In this document: positions 22,237 through 33,159 of the stretch, one piece after another
Layout: every line of letters begins with the position of its first letter
Position numbering within the stretch: the first letter of the stretch is position 1
Source: Pseudopyrenochaeta lycopersici
Taxonomy: Eukaryota > Ascomycota > Dothideomycetes > Pleosporales > Pseudopyrenochaetaceae
Direction of reading: 5' to 3'
NCBI GenBank assembly: GCA_003313425.1
Contig: NHZP01000020.1
Coordinates: forward strand, 496,001-560,000
Length of the DNA: 64,000 nt
Notes under the pieces: model-generated
What the model saw: only the letters and a program-made list of their open reading frames with translations
Told to the model about the DNA's origin: nothing
Databases searched by the model: none
Made by a program: the position numbers and the translations under genes

Positions 22237-22801
22237 GGTCTGGACTTGCGACTGGCTTTCCCGGTTGCATATATTCTGGACATGTTCAAAAGCGATACCC
22301 CTTACGCGTATTCAGGAGATGATTTCACGACACAGCAAAAACTTTATCATTTTAGGTGGTATCATGGACCATCCTTGCATCAGTCCCCAATCACTGCGGG
22401 CTTCAATTGCCGAATATTTTAGGTGCAAAAGGAGTTAATGTTAGGATATGGCGGGAGGTTTACTTTGCATAGCTACGGCGTTTTCGATATCTGATGGCTG
22501 CATTGATAGGAGTGTCTAAGGATGACTACTACTATTAGCATGATGGCATAGGGCTTGTGCTGTGCACAGGGTACAGAGCACGAAGAAATCCAAGCATATG
22601 ATATATAAGTGTTTTTCCTTGAGAGTTTGCCTCGAGAGTTTGCCATGGCTTGTACAGGTGATTGACGCGCCACTGCCCCGCCACTGCCGCGAACGCGACG
22701 TCCAAATACGAACAGCGCTCCCTCGTACATATCTTCAACACACTTGCGCATTCTCTTTGCAAGGTTATCGTGGCAATGCATGCCCCTCTTAACCTCCCCT
22801 A
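22237..22801. other. intergenic between CDC4 and ETP1
   Basis: This same-strand gap contains the CDC4 3' end and the ETP1 promoter. I see no gene; the overlapping short frames on both strands are not supported. Confidence 0.4.
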
Positions 22802-24988
22802 ATGCCAGCCTACTTCTTCCATTTGACGTTCGAGCTGTATCCCACCCGCTCATCGCCGGCCACGACGTTTGCCCCACCGCCGCATACTGACATCTTCCAC
22901 TCGGAGCTCCCGGTGCACCGAAGAGCATCTTGGGGGTCTTCTGCGCCAGTCATACGATCATACGGTGGCCCCCTAGCACCTGTAGCATCGAGCAGCGAGG
23001 CCAGCCAGGTTGCTGCGCCCCGCGAAAGACCGTCTACGACTCGCCGCATCAGTCACCGCACACGACCTTCATTCTCAGACCATCACGAAAGCCCGGTGCC
23101 AGTTGTCAAGCCTCCAAAAAGACCGGGACACCGGCGAACACAAAGCTTTGCACATAGAGACTGGCGTTTCGACACTATCTCTATCCTCAGCATCGACATG
23201 AACCCAAGCGACGGTAGTGAGCTTGCTAGGCCCCGCGCAAAGTCACTCAAGCACCCCTCACACGCTCCAAATGCGGGCGGGCTCGCGACAAAGGGGAAAT
23301 TCATACCGTCAGATCCAAAGGACACAGAGCTTGGCTGGGGCGTCGTGCACCTGTACCGAGATGGACAAGAAACCCCAGACTTGTATGATGAGACAGATGG
23401 AGCAGGGAAGAACTTCAAAGAGGACGAGTGCACAACCCTTTGCATACTGGCAGTGCCTTCTTACATGACACCCTCGGATTTCCTGGGTTTCATGGGAGAG
23501 CATACCAGGGAAGAAGTCTCACACTTCAGGCTCATCAGGACAAGCCGAGCAAACAAATACATGGTGCTTATGAAGTTTCGAGAGGCTCAGAAGGCGAGAG
23601 AATGGAGAAAGGAGTGGGATGGGAAGGCCTTCAATAGTATGGAGGTGAGGTCACTGTACCCATGTAGGACAAGGAAAGCAGCTAACAGTTAGTAGCCAGA
23701 GTACTGCCACGTCGTATTTGTCAAATCGATCAACTTCCAGAACGGCGACTCGAACCGCGACCCTACCTCGTACCCGGATCTTACGAATGATCCCTTTGCA
23801 CCCGCTTCCACAACACAGCCCACTGCTCCGCTTCCCCCGGCTCCTGGAGTCTCTTCGCCGGTCGACGGTCCTTCGCTTGCATCATCGCTCACAGCGAAAC
23901 CCCATGCTCCACCCACACCAGCGCTCGTCGAGCTCCCTACCTGCCCCGTCTGCCTCGAGCGAATGGATGAAACAACAGGCCTCCTCACAATCCTGTGTCA
24001 GCATGTCTTCCATTGCGCCTGTCTCGAGAAATGGCGAGGCTCGGGCTGTCCAGTCTGTCGCTACACGCAAAATGATGCCTTTGCCCTGAATCGTGCCTCC
24101 GACGGCGATGCCCCGGATAACGAATGTAGCGTTTGCGGGTCAACACAGAATCTTTGGATCTGTCTAATCTGCGGTAGCATAGGCTGCGGTCGATACGATT
24201 CAGCGCATGCATTTGCCCACTACGAAGCAACAAGTCACACATACGCCATGGACGTCGTCACACAACATGTATGGGACTACGCGGGAGACGGCTACGTTCA
24301 CCGCCTTATACAAAACAAAGCCGATGGCAAACTCGTCGACATGCCCGCCTCAACGCAACAGTCCTTCAGCGCGCCTGGCATGACCGGCTATGCAAATGAC
24401 ACCGTCCCGCGTGAAAAGTTGGATAACATGGGCATGGAGTATGCGTACCTGCTCACCTCACAGCTCGAATCCCAGCGCGCATACTTTGAAGAACAACTTG
24501 AGCGCGCAGTCGATAAAGCGGCAAAAGCAGCATCTTCTGCAGATGAAGCAAGCCGTGCTGTTGCGAGCTTGTCTCAAAAGTTGGATAAGCTTCATTTGCA
24601 ACATAGCGAAGCAACAACGACGATAGCATCCCTCGAGAAAGACAACGCACGTGCTACCCAAAAGGCTACCTCAGCCTCTGAACTAGCCCGTAAATTGACC
24701 AAACAGTATAAAGAAGAGCAAACAATGAATGAATCACTCATGTCACGCATCAAGCATTTGGAGAAGAAGCTCGAGGAGGCTGAAATCAAGGTTAGAGAGA
24801 TTGAGGTGCAAAAGAGTGATCTCGAGGAGCAGAATAGAGACTTATCGTTCTTTATCTCTGGGCAGGAGAAGCTTAAAGAGATGCAAGGCAACGAAGTTAT
24901 GGGCCTACAGGAAGGCGAAGTTGAGGGTGCAAGCGTGGAGGTTGGAGGGAAAGGCAAGGGGAAGCGGAAGGGAAAGAAGAAAGCCTAA
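22802..24988 (+). CDS. ETP1: RING/UBP zinc-finger protein, Etp1/BRAP2 homologue
   Basis: Two exons (22802-23644 and 23696-24988) with a 51-nt intron (branch GCTAAC) give 711 residues and the junction NSMEPEYCHVVFVKSI. It starts MPAYFFHLTFELYP, typical of the family. A BRAP2-type domain (about 205-300) is followed by a C3H2C3 RING (about 364-403: CPVCLE, CQHVFHCAC, CPVC). A UBP-type zinc finger (about 424-490: CSVCG, CLICGSIGCGRY, HAFAHYEATSHTYAMD) and a long C-terminal coiled coil (about 530-690) follow, with a Lys/Gly-rich tail. Human BRAP2 is an E3 ligase that binds Ras and nuclear localisation signals; yeast Etp1 acts in ethanol and general stress responses. Cytoplasmic E3 activity here is inferred. 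Confidence 0.92.
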
Positions 24989-25923
24989 ACAAGGCAACGT
25001 CGAATCAGGTCTCAGAAAGACCAAGCATTAATTGTGCATGATGGAAGCGCATGATGATATTGACGCTTCTGCAGCACCTTGCGTTATTAGCGGCATGATG
25101 TCACGGAGTCCTTAATGATCCTTATGAGATACCCATAGATGCCGTCCTGGATAGGATGCAACCATATATTGATCCAAGTTTGTGCACTCGTATCCACTAT
25201 ATGCCTCGTTTCCATTGAACTTTATCCTCAAGTTCCAGAACCACTGTATTAAGCACGGCATATGGCGGCCTCTGTATGGAAAATTATCATGATACTACAC
25301 GTGTGAAGCCTTTCAACGTCGTCTTTGCGACTCACTCTGGGGTTGACGGCAAGTGCAACATCAAACGAAAACTTCAAGCAGCACGCAGTCGAAACAATAC
25401 GGTAATGGTAACAATGGAAATCTCGTAAATTGACTACCTCGAACCGACCAACGCCTCGTAAAGATGTAAGTATTGTATATACATGTCATGTCTGGATAGG
25501 AACTTGTCCCAGGGAGCCAGCCGTCTCGGTCGTCAAGTCATGTCATGCTGAATCGTAAATTATTGCAGTCTCTGTATCTCAAGACCGCAAAGAGCCGAAG
25601 CCGGAAAGAAGAGAGGGTGTGCAAAGAGTGAAAAGCAAATGCGGCTCCTGTCCGAGACCTAAGCGCCGAAATGTATCCAAAAGCAAAATTTACGCCATCC
25701 AACTGCTGTCAAATGTTGTATGCCGAATATCGAAGATGATAAGAGTGGCGGAATAGGATCGCAAGAGTTGTTGTACGTATATCCGAGATGAGGAATGTCG
25801 AGGACGAGGTTGAAAGGAAGAGATCTAGCTAGACGTATGCTAATGGCGTAGCAATGGTCCGACTAGTCATGGCTCAAAACACTGCGGTGAAGGGCGAAAT
25901 ACTTTTGTCGTTGGCTCGAATCT
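24989..25923. other. convergent intergenic region
   Basis: This is about 0.9 kb between the 3' ends of ETP1 and the Rid1-like gene, without a long open frame. It should hold two 3' untranslated regions. Nothing else is seen. Confidence 0.45.
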
Positions 25924-28652
25924 TCAAATCCAGTCGTCGTCCTTCTTCCCCACGTCACCGATAGCAATTTCTTTGTCGAACCCGAGCCCAAGGCCTAATC
26001 CTACATCCATCTTTGGTGCCTGAATCTGCGGCGGCTTCTCCGCTTTTTTCTTAGGGCTCTGCTTGACGGGACTCACACTACCCTTGTTATCACTACTTCC
26101 CATTCTCACACTTTTCACATCCCAGTCGTCTTCAAGCGCAGCACCAATCCAAACTTTGACACTATCGTGCACGGCACCATAGTACTTTGGGTTGCATGCC
26201 CTCATATGTCCCATGAGTTTCTCGAAGCCTGAGACTTTGAGTTCCTGGCGCAGCAAGTTGCGTGCCTGACGGGTGGGGAGCGAAGCGATAAGGCCATTGA
26301 GGAGGTCGATGTGAGTGGCAAGATAGTTTGTTGCGTCCCATTCAACGCCGCCAACGTAGGGTGCTGCAGGCACAATGGCGCGTTGGCCAGGGAAGTGGGT
26401 TTTGGCGTAAGTTTTTGCGGGTGCGTCGCGAGAGGGTTGAGGAGGAACAGGAATAACGTTGAGATGATGGATAAAGATCCAGAAGACCTCTTTGGTCACG
26501 TTACTCATTTCCTTGCACCATACTTGGTAGGGGCGTGGTTGATGCATTTGCAGGATGAACGGGACAGTAGAGGACTCCTTCTCTTTGACCGGATCCTTGA
26601 GATATGTAAGGAGCTCCGTAGCGCGTGACTCAAGTTCTGCCTCTGGCGCCATCGAGATATGAGCGAAGATAATTTCGATAATTAGCTCACGGGTCGTGAA
26701 CTCGCTAGGCCCCTTGTGCTCTTCGTCGAAGAGCATAGCTAGCAAAGCCGGGTATAACGTTGCAGATATCTCTTTAAGCTGCTTCAGTGCAGTAGCTGTG
26801 GTGCAAAGCCCCTTGAGACATCGAAGAAGCTCATGAAGCAATGTGTCCTCGTGGTCTTCTCGCCATTCAATCTCCATGATGCGGTGCAGGAGGCCGACCA
26901 ACTCTGTCATTCCACCATCTTGAATGAACGTGTCCACCCACTCCACGGTCTCATTACGAAGCAGTAGGCGTAACTTGTGTAGCTTGCCGACTTCAACACT
27001 CTGAGGCTTCGGAGTTTTCTTTAGGTATGTGATGAACTCGTTCGACTTCACCGTCTTGGAACCGTTCGACACTGATCGATCGGAGGCGTTGGACACCAGC
27101 GATCGTGTTGAAGGAGACTTTGGGATGGGGTTAGCTTTGGATGACGCCTTTCGTTCCGCCAAGTCGCCTTTCTGCTTCTTTGTTGGCGAGTCACTCCTAT
27201 TGAACGTGAAAGTCCTGCTTCGCGGACGCTCGCGCTTCGTTGAGTTGCCAGATTTGTCCATTTGCGAAGGATCATTAACTTCTTCAACAGATCCATCCCT
27301 TGACTTTGATGATCTTGCAAGTGCTGGCCGGCTCTCGCCAATAGACGAATGGGTTGAAGTTGAACGTGATGCTTGTGGTGTATCGAGCTTATGCATGCGA
27401 ACAAAATCGGCCTTGACTTCGAGCTTCAGTGTTCGCATCTGGGCACGCTGATGTGTAGGAATGTTTCGTGATTCCTATTGTCGTCAGCCAGTCTCGGAGT
27501 CCACATCATAGGATCACTTACCAGGACCACTTCGAACTCAGCATCTACTACCTTCGGATCCAATTTGGTAGGAGATGTTAGAGCAACATCTCCCTGCTTC
27601 GACTTGCCGTTGAAAGCAGCAACGGCAGCCATGACTCTATTTGGCCTCTTAGCTGCAACAGGAGGGAGTTCTACAGGCTTCAGAACCAAATCCTTCCTGC
27701 TAGTGTCTGTGCTAGCCCGCCCAAGAATTGGCCTTGTAGGTATGCTCATCAAAAAGGCGCTCTCCTTATGTCGGCCCTCGTTACCCTTAGTATCCGATAG
27801 TGGCACTCGGTCGCTATGTTTCTTACGTGAGAATGTCTCGAGCAGCGAGGCTGTGGAAGTGGTCTTAGGAGCTACCATGGACTTCGGTCGCTCTTTCACG
27901 ACCGGCCGTTTCTGCAAGGAGGGCTGGCCATAGTCGAAGAAATTTCGCTGCTTTGAAGGAGAGTAGTCCTGTGGAGTGTATAGGGCGATCTCCTCCTCAA
28001 GGCTCCGTCGTTGATCATTCAAGGGGACCTTGCTGGTGGTTGTAATTTCTTCATGTTTGCTGAACTCGGCCCAGATAGGAGTACGTGGCGGGGCGGGTGC
28101 GTACGCAGAGCTTGGTGGTGTAGTATTCTCCTTGTCTCTAGGCTCCTTCACCGGCGACTGCTTACTATCCTTCGACCTGCCCTTACCAAACATAGCCACT
28201 AGGTTGGTCGAAGACTTGGTTTTCTTCGGCTTCTCTCTCGTAGCCTCTTCCTCTCGTGCCCGCCTTATATCCAATGACTGCTTATTATTCGGCTTCTCTT
28301 CCTTCTTCGCCAATGATCGCAGAGACACGGAGCTGAGCGTCTTCTTGTGTAGGCTCTTCTTCGGGCTAGACCGGGCGTCTTGCGACTTGCGAGGTGAAGG
28401 AAGGCTAACAGGAATAGTCTCAATTCGGGTAGTATCTCGTAGCTGGCTATGAGGGTGGTCTGGCGGCAGCAATGGCGTCTGGAAGTTGGACGCGGGCACG
28501 CATGGTTGGTTCACTAGCTGGTTGCTCTTCAACGCAGTGCCATCGGATGGCGCACGCTTATGGCTCCTGGATGAAATGATAGACTTTAGCACCGAGGCCG
28601 ACTTGTTGCGGCGGTGCCCTGTAGCGGGTGGAGCCGAGTCAACCGTCGCCAT
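25924..28652 (-). CDS. Rho GTPase-binding-domain (formin GBD-like) protein, Rid1 type
   Basis: Two exons (28652-27522 and 27474-25924) with a 47-nt intron give 893 residues; the join yields the typical segment VVLESRNIPTHQRAQMRTLK. The first ~350 residues are basic and Ser-rich (KRAPSDG, SPRKSQDARSSPKKSLHKKT). An armadillo-like GTPase-binding domain follows (roughly 370-770, with EWVDTFIQDGGMTELVGLLH and PYVGGVEWDATNYLATHIDL). The C-terminus is short, Gly/Lys-rich and ends KKDDDWI. This is the diaphanous-type GBD without the FH1/FH2 formin core, as in S. pombe Rid1. It probably binds a Rho-family GTPase in polarity or cytokinesis; which one is unknown. Confidence 0.82.
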
Positions 28653-29777
28653 CGTGAAGCCGCACGAGGGTAAGAACTACGGAGAGTGTGGATAGAGGCC
28701 GGTGCCCTAAAGAGAAACACTGAAACGTGTGCTGTCTATAGTAGAAAGATGTCGGGCATAGTAGAAGTAGGCGACGAGGTTGAGATGCTGGGTTGCTCGT
28801 GCCCGCTTGGAGTGGATAAACATTCGGCTTGTTGCGCAGCAACCAAAACACGCTAAGACCCATAGACTGCGAAAGCACGTGAACGCCACCAACACCTCCG
28901 CCAACGCATCGACGCAGCCCTTCACTCGTGCAATAATTCTGTTTGTCAAAAGCTAGTCAGAATTAGAAATTGGACTATCATTTTCCATTTGGTGTGGGAG
29001 TAGCGCAGGTCGATTGGCGCACCATCCTGCCCCTTGCGTGCGCTACCACAGCAGTGTACTGCAGTGTCTGAGCCGAGGATATGAATCATGGCCGTTTTGA
29101 TCTTCCTTTCGCTCCCTCCTAGGCCGCATATCCGAGTGCAAAGGCAACGCGTGGCATTTAGCAAGCTCATCGAAACGTAGCTTCTTTTCTGTCAGATTCA
29201 TGTCCCGTAGAGGAAAACTTGCTATCGAAATCTGGGATTGAGTTATCTGAGAACATTTGATAATGTTTGGTTCTAATGTGAAACCCTACCAATTGCTATC
29301 TCACTGACACATACGGCGTTGAGGAATAGCCCAGGAAAAAGCCATGTATCAGTTCGAGTGCTTTTGTGATACTAACTTATCCTTTAGTGTGAATGGTAGA
29401 GTCGGTGAAATGCTACATCTAGCGGCTTGCACATTCCACAGAGGCTTACTGAGGGAACGAAATGTAGGGGTAAGCTCAAACATGCTCAATTCGAAATCTT
29501 GGGATATAGAACTCTTTGAGGATCTTCGTGCACGCTGTAGACCTTCTAGCACAGTGAAGGTATAGTTTAACAATTCCATTGTGCCAAAAGAAGGACTGCG
29601 TATCCAAACTGTACACCTGTAGGGTGTAAGTCTGGCTAGGGCTAATCGGAAGCAATATCCAAACGCTGGACCGAGGACATGTGTATGCATATACTATACG
29701 AGCCCCATAAAACATGTCTTCTTGTGTTGTGTTCGATATCCATGCAACGTAGATCGGCTCTGCTATGGAAACTAATG
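28653..29777. other. intergenic, no gene seen
   Basis: This same-strand (minus) gap holds the promoter of the Rid1-like gene and the 3' end of the F-box-like gene. Several overlapping short frames on both strands (28639-28949, 29344-29690) show no recognisable content. Confidence 0.4.
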
Positions 29778-30861
29778 TCAGCTGTTCAAAGCGGAGTGTG
29801 CGAGCTGCATTCGTCGTCCCCAGCCCCCGTAGATCCAGCCTATCGCGTCTGCCATGTCGTAATGATATGGCTTCCAATCTGTATTTGGTCAGTGTTATAT
29901 TCTATGCTGAGGACTCACAAGGTTCCCTTGTGCTCAAGACAAGCAGGAGTAATGTACCTTCTGGTGCATAACTACCTTCCTTGCCCTTCAACTCCTTCCA
30001 CGTCTTTTTCTCGGTCAATCCCAGTTGTACAGCTATCGCTCTTTTGCCTCTCTTCGCTACGATTCTTACCTCGCCTTTCAGATCTTGGTCGGGAGCGGCG
30101 ACGCGCCAATTATCGATAACCTCATGACCCGGTACTGCTGCCCAAGGTTGCATAATACGACCGTCCTCTGTCTTCTCCTCGCCAGTAGCTCTCTCCTGTT
30201 TGGTTGGAACGATGTACATCTTGACCTCTGCTCCGAAGTCCTCACCATCTCTCTCCTTAATTAGTGCATCCCAGGTTTCTGGCTGCGCTAGACGTTTGCG
30301 TCGGAGATCATAGCCTGAGGTGATAAAGTCAGTGCAGGGGGTTATATAAGTGAGCTCTGTCCAGGCATCGCTCTTCAGGAGAGCTTCGATGTCAAAATAT
30401 GTTGTGACATCGCGCCAGCCATCGCCCAGGCCGAAACCGTGCCAGCAGTCATCCACAACAAGTGTGTTAAGACACAGTCCGGGGAAGAGCGTGAGTGCGT
30501 TTGCGGCATAGTACGTAGGATAGTACTCAGAATGTCCTGATGCATAGAGAGGGAATGGAAAGCCGCGGACTCGAATATGGCGGATGCGCGTGATGACGTT
30601 TTGATCAACGGAAAGCAGACTATCTAAAAGATTCTCCGTGCCTCGGAAATGTAGGGTGCAGTTGAGTGGAAGATGGCGCCATGCTTCGCTGAAGATTTGA
30701 CGACAGGTGAGCAGAATCGCTATGCGATTGGAAGACTCCAGTTGGTTAGTGGGAATACTGGACTGCTTGAAGCCGTGTCGGATGTTGTAACTGCTAAAGA
30801 GGAATTCCCATATCACTTCGCGGAGTTCCACAGGGATCGTCAAGAGATTTGGGACATCCAT
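29778..30861 (-). CDS. F-box-like protein of unknown function
   Basis: Exons 30861-29919 and 29878-29778 are joined across a 40-nt intron (GTGAGT...CTGACC...CAG), giving 347 residues. The join changes the C-terminus to EPYWKPYHYDMADAIGWIYG and ends HSALNS. The N-terminus MDVPNLLTIPVELREVIWEF is F-box-like, followed by ILLTCRQIFSEAWRHLPLNC, a common pattern in fungal proteins that pair an F-box-like helix bundle with a poorly characterised C-terminal region. The upstream frame is open for 93 more codons without recognisable content, so an earlier start is possible. A role as a Skp1-binding adaptor is inference. The Trp/Gly-rich final exon looks conserved in style. Confidence 0.7.
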
Positions 30862-31517
30862 CTTGTAATTTGAAGAGTTATCGCGCCAGCGATTGATGTC
30901 GGAAGAGGGGAGCATCGGTAGCTGTTGATAAAGTAGTGATCGGCACCAGGATCTTGTGTCCTTATATGATGGTGCCCCGCAAAGCAGGAAAATATGACGT
31001 GCTTCTAGAAGATAAGTCAAACGTGAAATGTCGCAAAGCTGCTGGAGGCTTCCTTTTGTTGCAAGTCGAGAACAGCGGAACGCGCGGAATTTGAGGTAAA
31101 ACACACCTCTAGCGCGACTTATTACGCCATGCCTGTGCAACTGGTTAAGCTTGCAGTAGGATGACGTTTGGGCATAGTCAGGCTGGCAAATCGCACGCTA
31201 GAGAGATTAGTGTGGACCATATTGGTCGCATACTTGGTTCGAGAACGCAAACGGTCTCGAGATAACAGCTCAGCGAATGCCATTAGCCGCTCGGATACAC
31301 ACATGCAGCCAATTGATGGGTGGTCGTAAAAGATGGCGTAAGTCTCGATCTTCAGAGATCTGAATGAGATGCATTCTGGTTTGCTGTGAAATGAAGCTCG
31401 CTATGAATACACATGTTTTGTTTTGGGTATCGTCGATGGGCGCTCAAAGTTCTCATCCGCTTCCTCATTTCTCCACGGATTGGCATTTTCCAACGCTTCC
31501 GCTTTCCCGGCTCTGTC
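30862..31517. other. intergenic between F-box-like gene and RER2
   Basis: This gap holds the promoter of the F-box-like gene (minus strand) and the 3' end of RER2. Short frames at 31352-31668 are antisense or shifted copies of RER2's end. No further gene is seen. Confidence 0.4.
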
Positions 31518-32697
31518 TCAATCTGACTTTGACCGCCCACGGCTTCGCTGTTGTTCCTCGCGCAGCTTCTTTTGCTGCCACTGCCATTCAACCAACACAG
31601 GCAAAAACTGCCATAAATCGAACTCTGGCCACAGACACTTCAGAAAGACAATAGAGGTATTCTCATGACACTGCCAAAGCATAAAATCGCTCAAACGCTC
31701 TACGCCAGAAGTACGGACTAGGAGGTCGAGGGGTGGGGCGTCAGCTGTCATCATATTATCGTTTAGAGTGTGAGCGCTAATGGATTCAGGATCAAGATAA
31801 GCAGGCCCTTGCAACTCGTCCTTGTCAGATGGATTGATTGCCGTCGACGTCGACGAAGAACGCTCATCTTCAGCATGAGTTGCTTCTTTCGAAGAAGGTG
31901 AAGCTGACCGGGACTCGACCTGCTCAGCGCCGGCATCTGTATCCTCCTCAAGCATCTGCTTCCGGATGTGTTGAGTGATGTGCGACTCGGAAAATGTGCG
32001 CTTTGAAGGCGTCGGGAGGTTGTGTATTGGCGTGCTGTAGGTCTCGACGGTCTTCATGACTGCGGTTGTGATTTCGTGACGCGATGTGTAGGGGAAGCAG
32101 ACATTTAGGACGGCTCTGTCTGATTGTCAGTTTGCCCTGAGCGTAATATGAATGTTGTCATTACTTTTTGTTGTGCGCAGTCATCGCAACGGCTTTATCA
32201 ACAGCTCTCAAGACGTCTGGCTGGATGAGTTCGCGCTGACCCAGCACCCGGACTGATGCACCATATCGATCTAGGAGAGCTCCATGCTCAGCCAGCTGTT
32301 GGAGCTTCACCTTTGCCATGGACATCAACGCATCGACCTCATGTTTCGAGCGCTTGAAGTTTTCTATACTGAAGGCATAGATGGTTACAACCTTGACGCC
32401 GGTTTTGTAGCAAACTTCGAGAATCTAGTGGAGAGTAAGCATGTTGGTGTCAGGGGGTGCGATTGGCAGTCATACTCGAGCCAGCGACTCAAAGCCCAAG
32501 TTGTGCCCTTCTACAGTCTCGATGTGGTGGTTCCGCGCAAACCGCCTGTTGCCATCCATGACAAACGCGACATGCTGCGGGATTGGGCCTTGTTTGAGGG
32601 AGCCGATGAGAAGTTCTCGAAGCTGTCTGACAGTCCATGCGACGGGGGGCGAGGTCGCGAACCACTTGTGTATACGGGAGTCGTGGAGGGAACCCAT
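31518..32697 (-). CDS. RER2: dehydrodolichyl diphosphate synthase (cis-prenyltransferase)
   Basis: Three exons (32697-32476, 32424-32165, 32115-31518) give 359 residues. The family motifs are present: HVAFVMDGNRRFARNHH near residue 45 (catalytic Asp of DGNRR), VVTIYAFSIENFKRS near 85, AVLNVCFPYTSRHEITTAV near 162 and LLVRTSGVERLSDFMLWQC near 285, followed by FLKCLWPEFDLWQFLPVLV. The enzyme extends farnesyl diphosphate with isopentenyl units to make the dolichol precursor at the ER, feeding N-glycosylation, O-mannosylation and GPI synthesis. Unusual is an acidic, Ser-rich insertion of about 85-90 residues between the TSRHE and RTSG motifs. It is divergent from the Cys-Pro-motif gene. Confidence 0.9.
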
Positions 32698-33159
32698 GCT
32701 GGGACTTGTTGAGGTACTTGATTCAGGAATTATAGGAACTTCGGAACCGTGAGAATGGCTGCTTCAATTGTAATGTAAAATACAATGCAAAGTAGAATGC
32801 AAAGCGCTTCAAAGTGCGATAATGCAACAAGACGATCAGGGTATCATGAACTGGGCAGCATGCAGTTTAAGGCTTGTGGTCAATGGCAAAATGCTACGTA
32901 ACAAGCCCAAGGCGCAGTGAGCCCTGACGCGCCTTTCCAAGAAATCCACACGAGCCTCGGGGGAGCCTCCTGTGGCAGGCGTGCCGGGTTCCAGGGTGAC
33001 TAAGCCCCAAGCTTCGCTTCCGACTTCCGTACCCTGCCGCTCTGCAACGATCTTCCACCTTTACCGACTGCGAGCCTCTTTGCCGCGTCATCGGAGCTGG
33101 TCTCATCCACGTGTGCCTGTCTGGTATTCTGCCCTCATTGTGTCTTTGCTAACGGCCCC
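32698..33159. promoter_or_regulatory. divergent promoter between RER2 and the CP-motif gene
   Basis: This 462-nt gap between two divergent starts must contain both promoters. There is a short A+T-rich patch with near-repeated AATGCAAAG (about 32785-32805). No clear TATA box is present. Confidence 0.45.

Noticed and set aside
29344..29877. Overlapping frames on both strands between the Rid1-like and F-box-like genes
   Set aside because: The frames mirror each other, and no splice join gives a recognisable protein except the real last exon of the F-box-like gene at 29778-29878.
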